A DNA stretch of 64,000 nt from Candidatus Melainabacteria bacterium (GTDB lineage Bacteria; Cyanobacteriota; Vampirovibrionia; 2-02-FULL-35-15). The notes under the pieces are model-generated. The model was not told where the DNA came from, did not search any database, and saw only the letters and a program-made list of their open reading frames with translations. The translations under genes were made by a program, and so were the position numbers. The stretch spans positions 1-64,000 of the forward strand of contig JAHFBF010000006.1 in the NCBI GenBank assembly GCA_023250195.1. Reading direction: 5' to 3'. Position 1 is the first letter of the stretch; every line of letters begins with the position of its first letter. Below, piece by piece: positions 33,986-43,818 of the stretch.

Positions 33986-35059
33986 ATGTTAAGCAGAAAT
34001 AAAAAAACTATCGTCTCTCTTCTTTTATTAGTCTTGGTTTTTGCCTTCAGCTATTCATTTGCAGAAGTTGAAGATAAAAATGAAGCTCAAATTTTAGATA
34101 AACAGCAGGGAACTGTGAAAAGCAGTTCAAAATCTGCAATCTGGACTGAAACATTAACTCTTCAGGATTTCTTTCTTTCCCCTGATTACAGTGAAGTAAT
34201 GGGTAAGATAAAAGAGTATAAGAAAGTTCTTGCTAAAACATACAGTGAAACCCCTTCAGTTTTTAGTACAGCTATTTATTATGGGTTGCTCTTAATAGAT
34301 CTTGGTGAACTTGAAAAAGCCAAACTTGTATGGAATGGAGCTCTAAAGGATTTTCGTTCAAATGAAACCCCAAAAGCTTATAAAGCCTGGCTTGATGCAA
34401 GGTTAGGTAATTATCAGGCAGCAAAAGATGCCTGGTACCCAATTGCAAAACAGAAAGTTGATGATGGAATTATTGGCTCTCATGCAGGAATCTGGTTAGT
34501 TCACCATACTGACTCAGTGGTTGGACTTTATTTGATAAAAGATTACTTGCCGGAAACTCAGAGAGAAGAAGTCTCTCGAGTTGTAGATTCAATAGTTGGA
34601 TCTATACCGCAAAATCCAAAGTTTGCAGCAATTCTTATAAATGAATATTTGAAATCTGGTCAGCTTGAAAAAGCGGCAGTACTTTTGGCTGGTGCATTAC
34701 AAACTAATCCAGATGATCCAGTTTTAATAACATTACTTGGGATTGCTCAGTTAATGAAAAACCATCATGATGAAGCACTTCAATTATTTGACAGAGCAAG
34801 GGAAATAAATCCAAACATTCTTACAAATCGTATTATGAGAGCAAGAGCTTTATTTGCTCTTCATAAGGAAAAAGAATCTTTTGAAGAACTTGATGAAGCT
34901 ATGAAATTAAATCCTGATTTGAATATTGCAGAGAATAAAAAGAAAAAATATCTTGCTGCAAAAAGTTATATAGCTTTAAAAAAACTAAAAAAAGAAAAAG
35001 AATTCAAAGAATCTAAAGAAGATAAAGATTTAAGCAAGGCATTTGTTCCTAAGAATTAA
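33986..35059 (+). CDS. Secreted TPR protein
   Basis: 357 residues with a signal peptide (KKTIVSLLLLVLVFAFSYSFA) and several TPRs (LLIDLGELEKAKLVWNGALK, QLEKAAVLLAGALQTNPDD, HHDEALQLFDRAREINPN). The tail is Lys/Glu-rich. The last ~100 residues resemble the TPR part of the next gene: both have LLGI, then EAL.LFD.A..I.PN, RALFxLH, and KYLAA. So the two genes arose in part by duplication. Presumably it lies in the periplasm; TPRs bind partner proteins, perhaps the barrel protein at 35236. Gap to that gene is about 177 bases. Confidence 0.78.
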   Translation: MLSRNKKTIVSLLLLVLVFAFSYSFAEVEDKNEAQILDKQQGTVKSSSKSAIWTETLTLQDFFLSPDYSEVMGKIKEYKKVLAKTYSETPSVFSTAIYYGLLLIDLGELEKAKLVWNGALKDFRSNETPKAYKAWLDARLGNYQAAKDAWYPIAKQKVDDGIIGSHAGIWLVHHTDSVVGLYLIKDYLPETQREEVSRVVDSIVGSIPQNPKFAAILINEYLKSGQLEKAAVLLAGALQTNPDDPVLITLLGIAQLMKNHHDEALQLFDRAREINPNILTNRIMRARALFALHKEKESFEELDEAMKLNPDLNIAENKKKKYLAAKSYIALKKLKKEKEFKESKEDKDLSKAFVPKN

Positions 35060-35090
35060 ATTTTATAACAATTGATTATTTGTCATTCAA

Positions 35091-35139
35091 AGTAATCCAC
35101 TCAGATTGATGTTTTAGCGTTTTAATCCGAGGAATGACA
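35091..35139. repeat. TGTCATTC...GAATGACA palindromic unit
   Basis: Short inverted repeat with arms TGTCATTC and GAATGACA around about 33 bases. Same outer arms as the repeats at 10209 and 15603. It is in the gap between the two TPR genes. Confidence 0.45.
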
Positions 35140-35235
35140 CTTAAAACATAAAGATTGAAATTTTCATGAAACTTATGGGTGATAATATGTTGTCAAATGT
35201 AAATAAGGACAGATATTTTACGTCCTTACTCTAAT

Positions 35236-38200
35236 ATGAAAACCCTCAGGTTTATTTTTATATCAATTACATGCTTGATGATGTTACTTTCTTTTGGTAA
35301 CTATGTTCAAGTATTTGCAATACAGCCGGATAAGCCGGCAGGAAGAATTGTAAGCCTTTCAGGAACAGTTACTATTAAAAAAGGAGGAGTATCTTCTGCT
35401 GCAAAGCCTTTTGAGACACTGGATTCAGGAGATGTAGTAGCTACAGGAGTATCGTCCCGGGCAGCAATTTTATTACGCGATGAAAGTCTGGTTAAATTAA
35501 ATTCAAATTCACAAATTACTATTAAAAATGTTTTACCTGCTGTAAAATCTGTTTCGACAGGTGGAGTTAGTAAAACCGAATTACGCCAGGATGTAGGTGA
35601 AATGTGGGTCAGAACGAAAAACCGACTTGGGGAAATGGAAATAGATACAAAGTCGGGGTCAGCTGCTATACGTGGAACAGAATTTACTATAGTTGCAGAT
35701 GAAAATAAAACCCTTTTAACTCTTGTTAATGGTCAGGCAGAATTATCCAATTCTCTTGGTACTGTTCTTGTTGCGGAAAATGAACAAGGCGAAGCTACAC
35801 CTAGTACTGCACCGGTAAAAAGGACACTTACTATTGAAGAAACTGATAATGCAGTTCAATGGATATTTTACTGGCCTCAGAATTTGAAATTTAAAGAAAA
35901 TATTCTTGATACAAACCTGGAAGTTCTTACTAAAAATTACAATGACAGACCAAATGAAGCAGAACCAAAAACACTTCTTGGAATTAAAAAATTAGCTGGT
36001 GGTAAATATGAAGAAGCTCTCAAACTTTTTGATGAAGCAAATCAAATAGATCCAAACTCAGCTACAAACAATTTGATGAAAGCAAGAACATTATTTGTTC
36101 TGCACCAGCAAAAAGAAGCACTTGCGACAATTAATAAAGCTATTGAACTTGATTCCTCCTGGTATCTTCCAAGGGCAGAAAAAAGTAAATATCTTGCAGC
36201 TCAGGGAGATCTAATTTTGGCTGAGAAGGAAGCTAAGAAAGCACTTGAGCTTGACCCAAGTTCACCCGAATCACTTATCAGCCTTGGTGAAATTCACTAT
36301 GCTTTTGGAAGGGTAAAACCGGCAGCTCTAAGCTTTGATAGAGCATTAAGCGCAGATCCAAATCTTGCAGAGGCACATATTGGAAAAGGAAAAGCTTTAA
36401 TTAGTCAGTTCCATAATAGCGAAGCAATTGATGAATTTTTAAGTGCAGTTCTTTTAGAGCCAGGCTTGTCCAGAGCGCATTTGTATCTTGGGCAGGCATT
36501 TTATCAAAACAAAGAAACAGAAAAAGCAATAACAGAAATAAAAGAAGCTCAAAAAATCGATCCTAAAGATCCACTTGTTTTAAACAGCTTATCAATTATT
36601 TATGATGTTGCACACAGATACGGAGAATCACTTGAACTTGACGAAATGACTATTGCAATTACTCCTAACCTTTTAGAATCTGGAGCACGTCAAAGCAGGA
36701 ATCTTTCAGCAGCAAGCGGAAACCTTGGTATTGAGCCGCTTAGATTTGGTTTGACTGACTGGGCATTTTTTCAGGCAAATAAAGCTTTAAGAGAAAATCC
36801 AATAGACGGTGCAAGTCACTTTACACTCGGGACTATTTATAACAGTAACAACGTTGAACCCATTATTCCAAAAGGTGATAGTGCTGGTGCTGCTCAGGCT
36901 CAGTTAAGTACAGGTCAGGTAAGAGGATTAAAAGGTACAAACCTTACCGGGGTTAATGCCAAAACGTCTACAAATGAATTTGACAAAGGATTTAATTTTG
37001 CATCTGATTCAGAAAGATTGGTTGGTAAATTATTAACACCCAGTGTTATTGGTTCACCAAACGGAAGATATAGATTTTTTAGAGCTCCAGAACTTTATGT
37101 AACCACGAATGGTTTTTTTGGTCAGCAGCAAATTTCTTTATTAAGTGAAGGTTCAATTGCTGCAAATGGTTATCTTGGAACACCCTGGAATATTTATACT
37201 AACAGTGAGTTCATGGGGGGATATGTAAAAGATGTTTTTGGAGATTTAACAGGGAGAGGGAACAGATCATTTTTTAAACAGGATCTTGCCTTCAGTCCAT
37301 CTAAAAAACTTGACATTATTGCTTCTTATACAAGAGCTGATGTAAATCTAAGAGTATTTGATAAGAAATTTCCAAAAGGCAGATCACTCTTTACACCTGA
37401 TTTAAATGACTTTGATGCTTCATTTAATTTCCACCCAAATACACACAATGTAGTCTTAGGCAGATTCTTTGGTCTAATCGCATCTACGAGATTAGATGGA
37501 AGCACTCCTGAGATTGGGGGGTTAAAGTCGTTTGCTGGAGTTTTCCCAAGAAATTATGGATACCAGACAAGGTATCTTTTAAATCATAATAAGCAGAGAT
37601 TTACTGCCGGCGCAGAGTGGTTACACTCTCAAAATCCGGCTCAGGTAAGAACTGATTTCTTTAGCGCAGGTCTTGTTCCGCCTGTTCAGACAATTGCATA
37701 TTTAAAGGAAAGATCCAAATATGACATTATAACCGGGTACACTCAAAATCTCTATAGAGCAAATAAGAAAACCGATCTTGTTCTTGGGCTCAGATATGAT
37801 CAGATTTTCCAGAGAACAAGAGATAATACAACAGCTCAAACTATAGCTGACAGCATGAGTTCAAGCATAGTGAGTTTTGACAGAAGAAATAAAGACAGGC
37901 TTTCAATAAGTCCTCAGATAGGTGTTGCTTATAATCTTGGAGATAATACAGTTGTTAGATTGGCATCTCAGCACAAAGCTTTTTACAATACTTTTTTACC
38001 TGAATTAGGACCACAGGATGTTGCAGGGTTACCGTTTAGTAATCAGGGAGACTTCTTTACAAGAGGTACAGAAGGCTGGGAACATGCAGCCAGCATAGAG
38101 CAAAGACTTCCTTTTAATGCTTTTGTCAGGTTTAAACCATTTTATAGAAGAATGCTGGTTAGAAACTTTGACAGCTTAGCTGACTATCAGGTACAAAGAA

Positions 38201-38685
38201 TTAGAAATAGTGGTTTTGAAATCAGCTATAACCAGCTATTTTATAAACAGGTAGGTTTCTTTGCTAATTATGTTTATCAGCACATTATGGATAGAACTCC
38301 ATACAAAATATTTAATGATTTAACAAGTACTCTTATTGCTGTGAATGGTACTATTCCAACGCTTCAGGTCCCAAATAGATTTCGCTTTGGGTGGACGTGG
38401 CATAGTCCTTCAGGATTCAGTTTAAATTACATAAACACTTATATTGGACCAAAGTTTGGTGCACTTGGGAACTCAGGAGATAAAATAACCGGATATCTTC
38501 TTGGTGATGTAAATCTAAGTTATGAATCTCCAAGAACAAGAAGCTATCTGGTTACATTTGGTGTGAACAATATTTATGGAGCAGCATTCAGGCAGACACT
38601 ACGCCAAAGAGATCCTGGAGTTACCTTTTATGGAAACTTTGAAATAAGAGGTGTTTTGCCTCTAAGTAAATATTTCTGGAAGTAA
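35236..38685 (+). CDS. FecR-TPR-outer-membrane beta-barrel fusion protein
   Basis: 1149 residues. Signal peptide 1-29. FecR-type domain about 35-185: GRIVSLSGTVTIKKGG, LDSGDVVATG, RAAILLRDESLVKLN, and AAIRGTEFTIVADENKT. TPR array about 235-490 (KYEEALKLFDEANQIDPN and further units). From about 580 to the end is a beta-barrel: many alternating amphipathic strands with aromatic girdles (RYRFFRAPELYVTTNGFFG, KLDIIASYTRADVNLRVFD, GFSLNYINTYIGPKFG) closing with LPLSKYFWK. Known: TPR plus barrel occurs in exopolysaccharide exporters such as BcsC and PgaA; FecR-like domains appear in secreted cyanobacterial proteins. The barrel's C-terminal part also resembles TonB-dependent receptors, but no plug domain or TonB box is seen. 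Function is inferred only as an outer-membrane export or anchoring protein. Confidence 0.85.
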   Translation: MKTLRFIFISITCLMMLLSFGNYVQVFAIQPDKPAGRIVSLSGTVTIKKGGVSSAAKPFETLDSGDVVATGVSSRAAILLRDESLVKLNSNSQITIKNVLPAVKSVSTGGVSKTELRQDVGEMWVRTKNRLGEMEIDTKSGSAAIRGTEFTIVADENKTLLTLVNGQAELSNSLGTVLVAENEQGEATPSTAPVKRTLTIEETDNAVQWIFYWPQNLKFKENILDTNLEVLTKNYNDRPNEAEPKTLLGIKKLAGGKYEEALKLFDEANQIDPNSATNNLMKARTLFVLHQQKEALATINKAIELDSSWYLPRAEKSKYLAAQGDLILAEKEAKKALELDPSSPESLISLGEIHYAFGRVKPAALSFDRALSADPNLAEAHIGKGKALISQFHNSEAIDEFLSAVLLEPGLSRAHLYLGQAFYQNKETEKAITEIKEAQKIDPKDPLVLNSLSIIYDVAHRYGESLELDEMTIAITPNLLESGARQSRNLSAASGNLGIEPLRFGLTDWAFFQANKALRENPIDGASHFTLGTIYNSNNVEPIIPKGDSAGAAQAQLSTGQVRGLKGTNLTGVNAKTSTNEFDKGFNFASDSERLVGKLLTPSVIGSPNGRYRFFRAPELYVTTNGFFGQQQISLLSEGSIAANGYLGTPWNIYTNSEFMGGYVKDVFGDLTGRGNRSFFKQDLAFSPSKKLDIIASYTRADVNLRVFDKKFPKGRSLFTPDLNDFDASFNFHPNTHNVVLGRFFGLIASTRLDGSTPEIGGLKSFAGVFPRNYGYQTRYLLNHNKQRFTAGAEWLHSQNPAQVRTDFFSAGLVPPVQTIAYLKERSKYDIITGYTQNLYRANKKTDLVLGLRYDQIFQRTRDNTTAQTIADSMSSSIVSFDRRNKDRLSISPQIGVAYNLGDNTVVRLASQHKAFYNTFLPELGPQDVAGLPFSNQGDFFTRGTEGWEHAASIEQRLPFNAFVRFKPFYRRMLVRNFDSLADYQVQRIRNSGFEISYNQLFYKQVGFFANYVYQHIMDRTPYKIFNDLTSTLIAVNGTIPTLQVPNRFRFGWTWHSPSGFSLNYINTYIGPKFGALGNSGDKITGYLLGDVNLSYESPRTRSYLVTFGVNNIYGAAFRQTLRQRDPGVTFYGNFEIRGVLPLSKYFWK

Positions 38686-38717
38686 ATATTTATTTGTGGA
38701 TGAGATACTTAGTGTAA

Positions 38718-39434
38718 TTATTTCTTTTTTATTACTTGTGGCAGATTAAAATAAAAAGCAGCAAATATCGTGTGATTTAAATGATCTTGAGCTGGTGATA
38801 TAAAATTAACATACTGTAATTGATAGCCAAGATCTACATTTAAGTTTTCACTTATTACTTTATTGATTCCAAAAAATGAATTTATTCTATCCAATCCTGC
38901 TTTTGGACCACGTGGACGGGTATTTAGTGTTACGAAAGGTTCTGTCTGGGCAACTAAAGACCAAATCTTTTTTTTATCCAAGGGATATTGAAATCTAAAA
39001 TAGTATCGTGTTCTTACTGATACACCATCTACATGTTCTAAAAAACGTTCCTGTAGTCGAAATCTGCTGGTAAAAGTTAGCTTTGGAAAATGATGCTGCC
39101 AAAGTGCCTGCTGCCAGATGTGTTGTTCATTAATATGCCTTGGATAAAAGCTTGGATTCCAGGCATATCCTTGCCAGACAGAAAAATCTTTAGTTAACTG
39201 ATATCCTAATGCAGGTCTTAGAACATTTTGATTTAAGTGATGAAAATTTTCTCCAATACGGACAGTTTCTTCTATGTTAAATTTAATCTTTTCAGTTATT
39301 GGTAATGTAATGTAAGTAGATGTCCAATCATGCAAATCGTTTTCTACTGCAAATGCAGCCTTTACTGTAAGACCTATACAAAGAAATAATGAGATTATAA
39401 AGTGATAGATAAATTTTCTCATATACTTCATCAT
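38718..39434 (-). CDS. DUF2490 outer-membrane protein
   Basis: 238 residues with a signal peptide (FIYHFIISLFLCIGLTVKAAFA) and a beta-barrel-like rest: HDWTSTYITLPITEKIKFNIEE, ALGYQLTKDFSVWQGYAWNP, SRFRLQERFLEHV, RTRYYFRFQYPL and a closing FAAFYFNLP. This is the usual DUF2490 pattern; its function is unknown, though it is often near metal or RND genes. It is the fourth gene after TolC, adaptor and RND pump on the same strand, 26 bases downstream of the pump, so it is likely part of that operon. Confidence 0.82.
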   Translation of the reverse strand: MMKYMRKFIYHFIISLFLCIGLTVKAAFAVENDLHDWTSTYITLPITEKIKFNIEETVRIGENFHHLNQNVLRPALGYQLTKDFSVWQGYAWNPSFYPRHINEQHIWQQALWQHHFPKLTFTSRFRLQERFLEHVDGVSVRTRYYFRFQYPLDKKKIWSLVAQTEPFVTLNTRPRGPKAGLDRINSFFGINKVISENLNVDLGYQLQYVNFISPAQDHLNHTIFAAFYFNLPQVIKKK

Positions 39435-39460
39435 GATTAATAAACGATATCAATTTAATT

Positions 39461-42400
39461 TTATTCAACTTTTGCCATAAACTTTTTATAAACTACTGGA
39501 ATAACAAGGAGTGTCAGTGTTGTAGCGCTAAACATTCCGCCTAGAATTACTATTGCAAGAGGGTGTTCTATTTCTCTTCCGGCTCCTGGAAATAAAGCAA
39601 GCGGTAACATAGCTAATGCAGCAGTAAGTGCAGTCATAAGTATTGGTGGTAGCCGATCTAATGCTCCTTGTTTAATTACAGCGTCTATTGGTAAGGATGG
39701 ATTTTCTGTTTGAATGTCAACAAATCTATTTACAAGCAATATTGCATTTCTGGTTGAGATTCCAAATAAAGTTATAAAGCCAATTACACTTGCTATGCTT
39801 AAGGTACCGTTTGTCAGTGCTATTGCAATAATACCTCCAACCAGTGCAAATGGTAAATTAAACATAATTATTGTAGCTACCTTGAATGATTTAAATGCTA
39901 GTGAAAGCAGAATATAAATTAAAACAAGTACAAGCAAACTAATTAAGAAAAGCTTTTTATTTGCTTCTTTCTGCTGTTCATAATCTCCTTCAAAATCAAT
40001 GCTGTAACCCTCTGGCAGTATTATATTTTTGTGGATAAGGTTTTTAGCTTCTTCTACTGCTCTTGAAAGATCACCTTTTTTTGCATCAGCCTGAACTACA
40101 ATTCTCCTTGAGACTTTTTCCCTGTTAATGACATTTGGTCCAAGGGATTCTTTTACTTCTGCTAGCTGCCCAATTGGTATTTTGATTCCACTTGGTGTAT
40201 CAATAAGTGTGTTTTTTATAACCTCAAGATTATTTCTATAGGATTTTTCAAACCAGATAAAAAGATCAAATGCTTTTTGTCCTTCAATAACTCTTTGGTT
40301 TGCAGCTAAACCGTTATATGCAGTCTGAATCGTTTTTAAAAGGTCTCCAATTTTTAGTCCATATCTTGCAGCAATTTCTCTTTTTATTTTTATATGAATC
40401 TGTGGAATGTCAGAGATAGGTTCAACCATTACATCTTTCAGCACTTTAATTTTTTGAAGCAATTTTGCAATTTCATTTGCCTTGCTATAAAGAATTTTAA
40501 GATCGTTTCCATAAATCTTTATAACAACCGGTGATTTTTGACCAGTTAAAACATCTTCAATGGCTTCTGTAACAAATGATCTTACAAGTGGTTCGATTCC
40601 AGGGATATGATTAAAATCCCTCCTGATTTTTTCAATTAACTTTTCTTTTGCAGCCTGAGAAATACCTCTTTTTAAGGTTATATCAAAATGACTTAGATTT
40701 GATGAAATCGGCTCATCGTCAGTTTCTGATCTTCCGGCCCTGTTTCCAACCCTTATAATTTCAGGATATCTTCTTAATCGTTTTTCCATTCCAAGTGCAA
40801 CTCTTTGTGTAACATTAAGGCTGCTTCCCGGTGGAGCATATGCCATAACAACTAGATTTTCTTCCCCGAATTCAGGTAAAAATGTACGACCAAGGGTTAT
40901 GAAAATAACTATTGCAATAAATGAAAGAACCAATGTAATCGTTATTAATTTTTTAGGATTGATTAAAATATTGTCAAGAAGTTTTAAATATAATTGTTTT
41001 AGTCTTGAAATAATTTTTGGCTCTTCGTCTTTCAGATTTTTACCTTTTGATAAAAGATAAAAACACATCGCCGGAGTAATAGTTAAAGCTACAAATAATG
41101 AAGCAAGAATAGCTGCTATATAAGCCCAGGCAAGAGGTTTAAATACCTGCCCGGCAAGTCCGCTTAAAAATAAAACTGGAATTAAAACTATTGCAATAAT
41201 ATAGGTCCCATAAACAACTGAATTTCTTACCTCACAGGAAGCATTAAATATTACTTCATATACTGGTTTTGGGTCTGGTTTTAATTTGTTTTGTCTCAGT
41301 CTTTTATAAATATTTTCTACGTCAATAATTGCATCATCAACAATTTCTCCAATGGCTACAGCCAGCCCACCAAGAGTCATTGCATTTATTGACTGACCAA
41401 ATGATTCCAGAACAATAGTTGCAATTATTAATGATAGAGGAATTGCAATTAAACTTATAAATCCTGATCTCAAACTTCCAAGGAATAAAAACAAAACAAT
41501 AATTACAAGAATTGCTCCCTGAAGAACTGCAGAAAGTATATTTTTTATAGAAACATTTACAAAATCTGACTGGTTATAGGTCTGAATTGTTTTAATATCT
41601 TTTGGAAGAGTTTTCTTTAAGTCATTGATAGCTTGTATGATTTTCTCATTTAAGCGTACAGTGTTAACCCACGGCTGTTTACTGACTTTTATTATCACTG
41701 CTTCTCTGCCATCAACACTTCCATAGCTTCTTTTAAAAGCCGCTCCAATTTTTACTCTTGCAATATCTTTTAAATAAACAGGAACACCATTTTTTTCACT
41801 TATTACAGAGTTCTTTAAATCTTCAATTGACTGTATTCTGCCAATTCCTCTAATCAGGTACTCTCTGTCGCCCTGAACTAAATATCCACCGCCAACAATT
41901 ACATTTGCTTCGTCGCTGGCAGTAATTACCTGATTTAAACTAATGTTGTATTGTCTTAGTTTTATCGGATTAACTAAAATTTGATATTGTTTTAAGTCTC
42001 CACCATAAACTTCGGTTTTTGCAACACCTGGAATTGAAAGTAATTTATTTCTTATTTCCCAGTCTGCATAAGTTCTTAAATCAATTAAAGGAGTATTTTT
42101 TCCTGTTAAAGCAAAAAAGTAAACACCACCAATAGGTGCAGTTATAGGGGATAAAAAAGGAGGTTTTATATTTGAAGGAAAGCGTGAGGCTATACTCTGA
42201 ATTCTTTCAGTAACAAATTGTCGTGCAGCAAAAATATCTGTATCCCAGTCAAACACAACTGTAATAAATGAAAGCCCTTCAATGGAACTGCTTCTAATTA
42301 CCTGTACCCTTGGCATCCCACTTAAAGCAGTTTCAAGAGGAATTGTTACTATTGATTCTATTTCTTCTGCTGCAAGACCGGGAGCATTAGTCTGAATTAC

Positions 42401-42541
42401 TACCTGTGTCGGAGCAAATTCAGGCAGAATGTCAATTGGAACATCATGAGCAGAAATTATTCCTGAGACAAAAACCATTAATCCAAAAATTATAATAAGA
42501 AGTCTGTTGTCTAATGACCATTTTATTATTCTTTTAATCAT
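39461..42541 (-). CDS. HME-RND efflux pump, CusA/CzcA family (pump 1)
   Basis: 1026 residues, full length. N-terminal membrane helix, two periplasmic loops, and TM4 region with LGGLAVAIGEIVDDAIIDVENIYKRLR. This TM4 motif differs from the DFGxxxDGA of zinc-type CzcA, so it is of the other HME branch and its substrate is uncertain. Known: proton-driven efflux across the envelope, working with an adaptor and a TolC-type channel. In an operon: TolC (43818), adaptor (42544), pump, DUF2490; pump starts two bases after the adaptor stop. Confidence 0.93.
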   Translation of the reverse strand: MIKRIIKWSLDNRLLIIIFGLMVFVSGIISAHDVPIDILPEFAPTQVVIQTNAPGLAAEEIESIVTIPLETALSGMPRVQVIRSSSIEGLSFITVVFDWDTDIFAARQFVTERIQSIASRFPSNIKPPFLSPITAPIGGVYFFALTGKNTPLIDLRTYADWEIRNKLLSIPGVAKTEVYGGDLKQYQILVNPIKLRQYNISLNQVITASDEANVIVGGGYLVQGDREYLIRGIGRIQSIEDLKNSVISEKNGVPVYLKDIARVKIGAAFKRSYGSVDGREAVIIKVSKQPWVNTVRLNEKIIQAINDLKKTLPKDIKTIQTYNQSDFVNVSIKNILSAVLQGAILVIIVLFLFLGSLRSGFISLIAIPLSLIIATIVLESFGQSINAMTLGGLAVAIGEIVDDAIIDVENIYKRLRQNKLKPDPKPVYEVIFNASCEVRNSVVYGTYIIAIVLIPVLFLSGLAGQVFKPLAWAYIAAILASLFVALTITPAMCFYLLSKGKNLKDEEPKIISRLKQLYLKLLDNILINPKKLITITLVLSFIAIVIFITLGRTFLPEFGEENLVVMAYAPPGSSLNVTQRVALGMEKRLRRYPEIIRVGNRAGRSETDDEPISSNLSHFDITLKRGISQAAKEKLIEKIRRDFNHIPGIEPLVRSFVTEAIEDVLTGQKSPVVIKIYGNDLKILYSKANEIAKLLQKIKVLKDVMVEPISDIPQIHIKIKREIAARYGLKIGDLLKTIQTAYNGLAANQRVIEGQKAFDLFIWFEKSYRNNLEVIKNTLIDTPSGIKIPIGQLAEVKESLGPNVINREKVSRRIVVQADAKKGDLSRAVEEAKNLIHKNIILPEGYSIDFEGDYEQQKEANKKLFLISLLVLVLIYILLSLAFKSFKVATIIMFNLPFALVGGIIAIALTNGTLSIASVIGFITLFGISTRNAILLVNRFVDIQTENPSLPIDAVIKQGALDRLPPILMTALTAALAMLPLALFPGAGREIEHPLAIVILGGMFSATTLTLLVIPVVYKKFMAKVE

Positions 42542-42543
42542 TT

Positions 42544-43818
42544 TTATGATGTTTTAGATTTTCGTACTTTTAGTATGATGTAAATAATCCCAAGGATAAT
42601 AAGACCTATAAAAATAAGTAATTTTATAGGTAGTTTGTTCTGAAGTGAATCTGTTTCTTCAGTTTTTTCCCCATACTGCAGCTGATAGGCTCCTTCAGTA
42701 ACAATAACCTCACCATCTGTAAGTCCTGAAATTACCTCTACAGAATTTGAATCGTGAGATTCTACCTGTATTTTTTTTGGAATAAACAAATTTTTCTTAG
42801 TAGAATCCTTTATGTAAACAACATGCTCATGACCGGCATCAGTTTCTTCTTTATCATTTTCTGTAAGTGCTGTTCTTGGAATAACTATGGACTTTTTTCT
42901 CTGACCAGTATGGATCTCCATCTGAATAAAAGCTCCGGGTTTAAGTAATTCGTCTTTATTGCCCAGGATAACTTTTACTGGTAAAGTTCTGGTATCTTTA
43001 TTTACTACAGAACCTATATAAGTGATATTGCCTTCAAATTTAGTATTAGGAATTCCATCAAGCATTATAAATGTTTTTTGCCCAAGCTTAACTTTCCCAA
43101 GATCTTTTTCATATATGTCAGCATGTGCCCATACAGTAGAGAGATCTATTCCGCGAAATAAAATCTGATTTTGATTTATTACCTGTCCAACTGCAATATT
43201 TCTTTCTGTTACTGTTCCTCTTTTTGGAGCTAAAACATCAAATTCTCCTTGTTCTGCACCACTCGATAAGTTTGTCAAAATCTTTAAATTATTTTCTGCA
43301 GCACTGAGTTTTGCTTCTCCACTTGCAAGAATGGCTTTTATAGCATCAAAATCTTTCTTTGGACTTATACCTTTTTCATACAGAGTTTTTTCCCTTTCAT
43401 GGTTTGTTTTTGCAAGTTCAAGCTCTGCTTTTAGCTGATCAATTTCAGCTTGTAACTTTGAAATCTCAGTACTTTTTATAATTATTAAAGGTTCTCCGGT
43501 TTTTACAATATCTCCAAGATCTACAAGAACAGATTTAATCACTCCCTGAACCGGACTGTTTACGTCAAAGTGATTTTTTGGTATTTCTTCTATCTGACCG
43601 GTTGTTTCTATTATTTCATTGAGATCTTGTTCAATTACTTTCTCTGTTTTAATCCCGAGAGTTTTAATGTCATCTGTGTCAATTGTGATTTTTCTGTGTA
43701 CAACTTTTGATCTGAATCCGGAATCTTCTGAACAGACCGGCAAGAAAGACCACAGAGAAGAGATTATGGATAGTATACCGATGATTAAAAACTTTTTAAG
43801 TCTATAGTCTCTAACCAT
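42544..43818 (-). CDS. RND efflux periplasmic adaptor subunit (pump 1)
   Basis: 424 residues. N-terminal membrane/signal segment (FLIIGILSIISSLWSFLPV), then barrel-sandwich hybrid parts (SPVQGVIKSVLVDLGDIVKTGEPLI; APKRGTVTERNIAVGQVI) around a coiled-coil hairpin (KLQAEIDQLKAELELAKTNHE), and a membrane-proximal domain. Unusual: a second hydrophobic helix at the very C-terminus (PIKLLIFIGLIILGIIYIIL) followed by basic residues. It overlaps the TolC gene's stop by one base (ATG/TAA) and precedes the pump gene. Likely bridges pump 1 and the TolC channel. Confidence 0.9.
   Translation of the reverse strand: MVRDYRLKKFLIIGILSIISSLWSFLPVCSEDSGFRSKVVHRKITIDTDDIKTLGIKTEKVIEQDLNEIIETTGQIEEIPKNHFDVNSPVQGVIKSVLVDLGDIVKTGEPLIIIKSTEISKLQAEIDQLKAELELAKTNHEREKTLYEKGISPKKDFDAIKAILASGEAKLSAAENNLKILTNLSSGAEQGEFDVLAPKRGTVTERNIAVGQVINQNQILFRGIDLSTVWAHADIYEKDLGKVKLGQKTFIMLDGIPNTKFEGNITYIGSVVNKDTRTLPVKVILGNKDELLKPGAFIQMEIHTGQRKKSIVIPRTALTENDKEETDAGHEHVVYIKDSTKKNLFIPKKIQVESHDSNSVEVISGLTDGEVIVTEGAYQLQYGEKTEETDSLQNKLPIKLLIFIGLIILGIIYIILKVRKSKTS

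Noticed and set aside
35236-38685. TonB-dependent siderophore receptor with FecR anti-sigma system
   Set aside because: No plug domain, no TonB box and no FecI sigma factor nearby; the TPR array favours another role.
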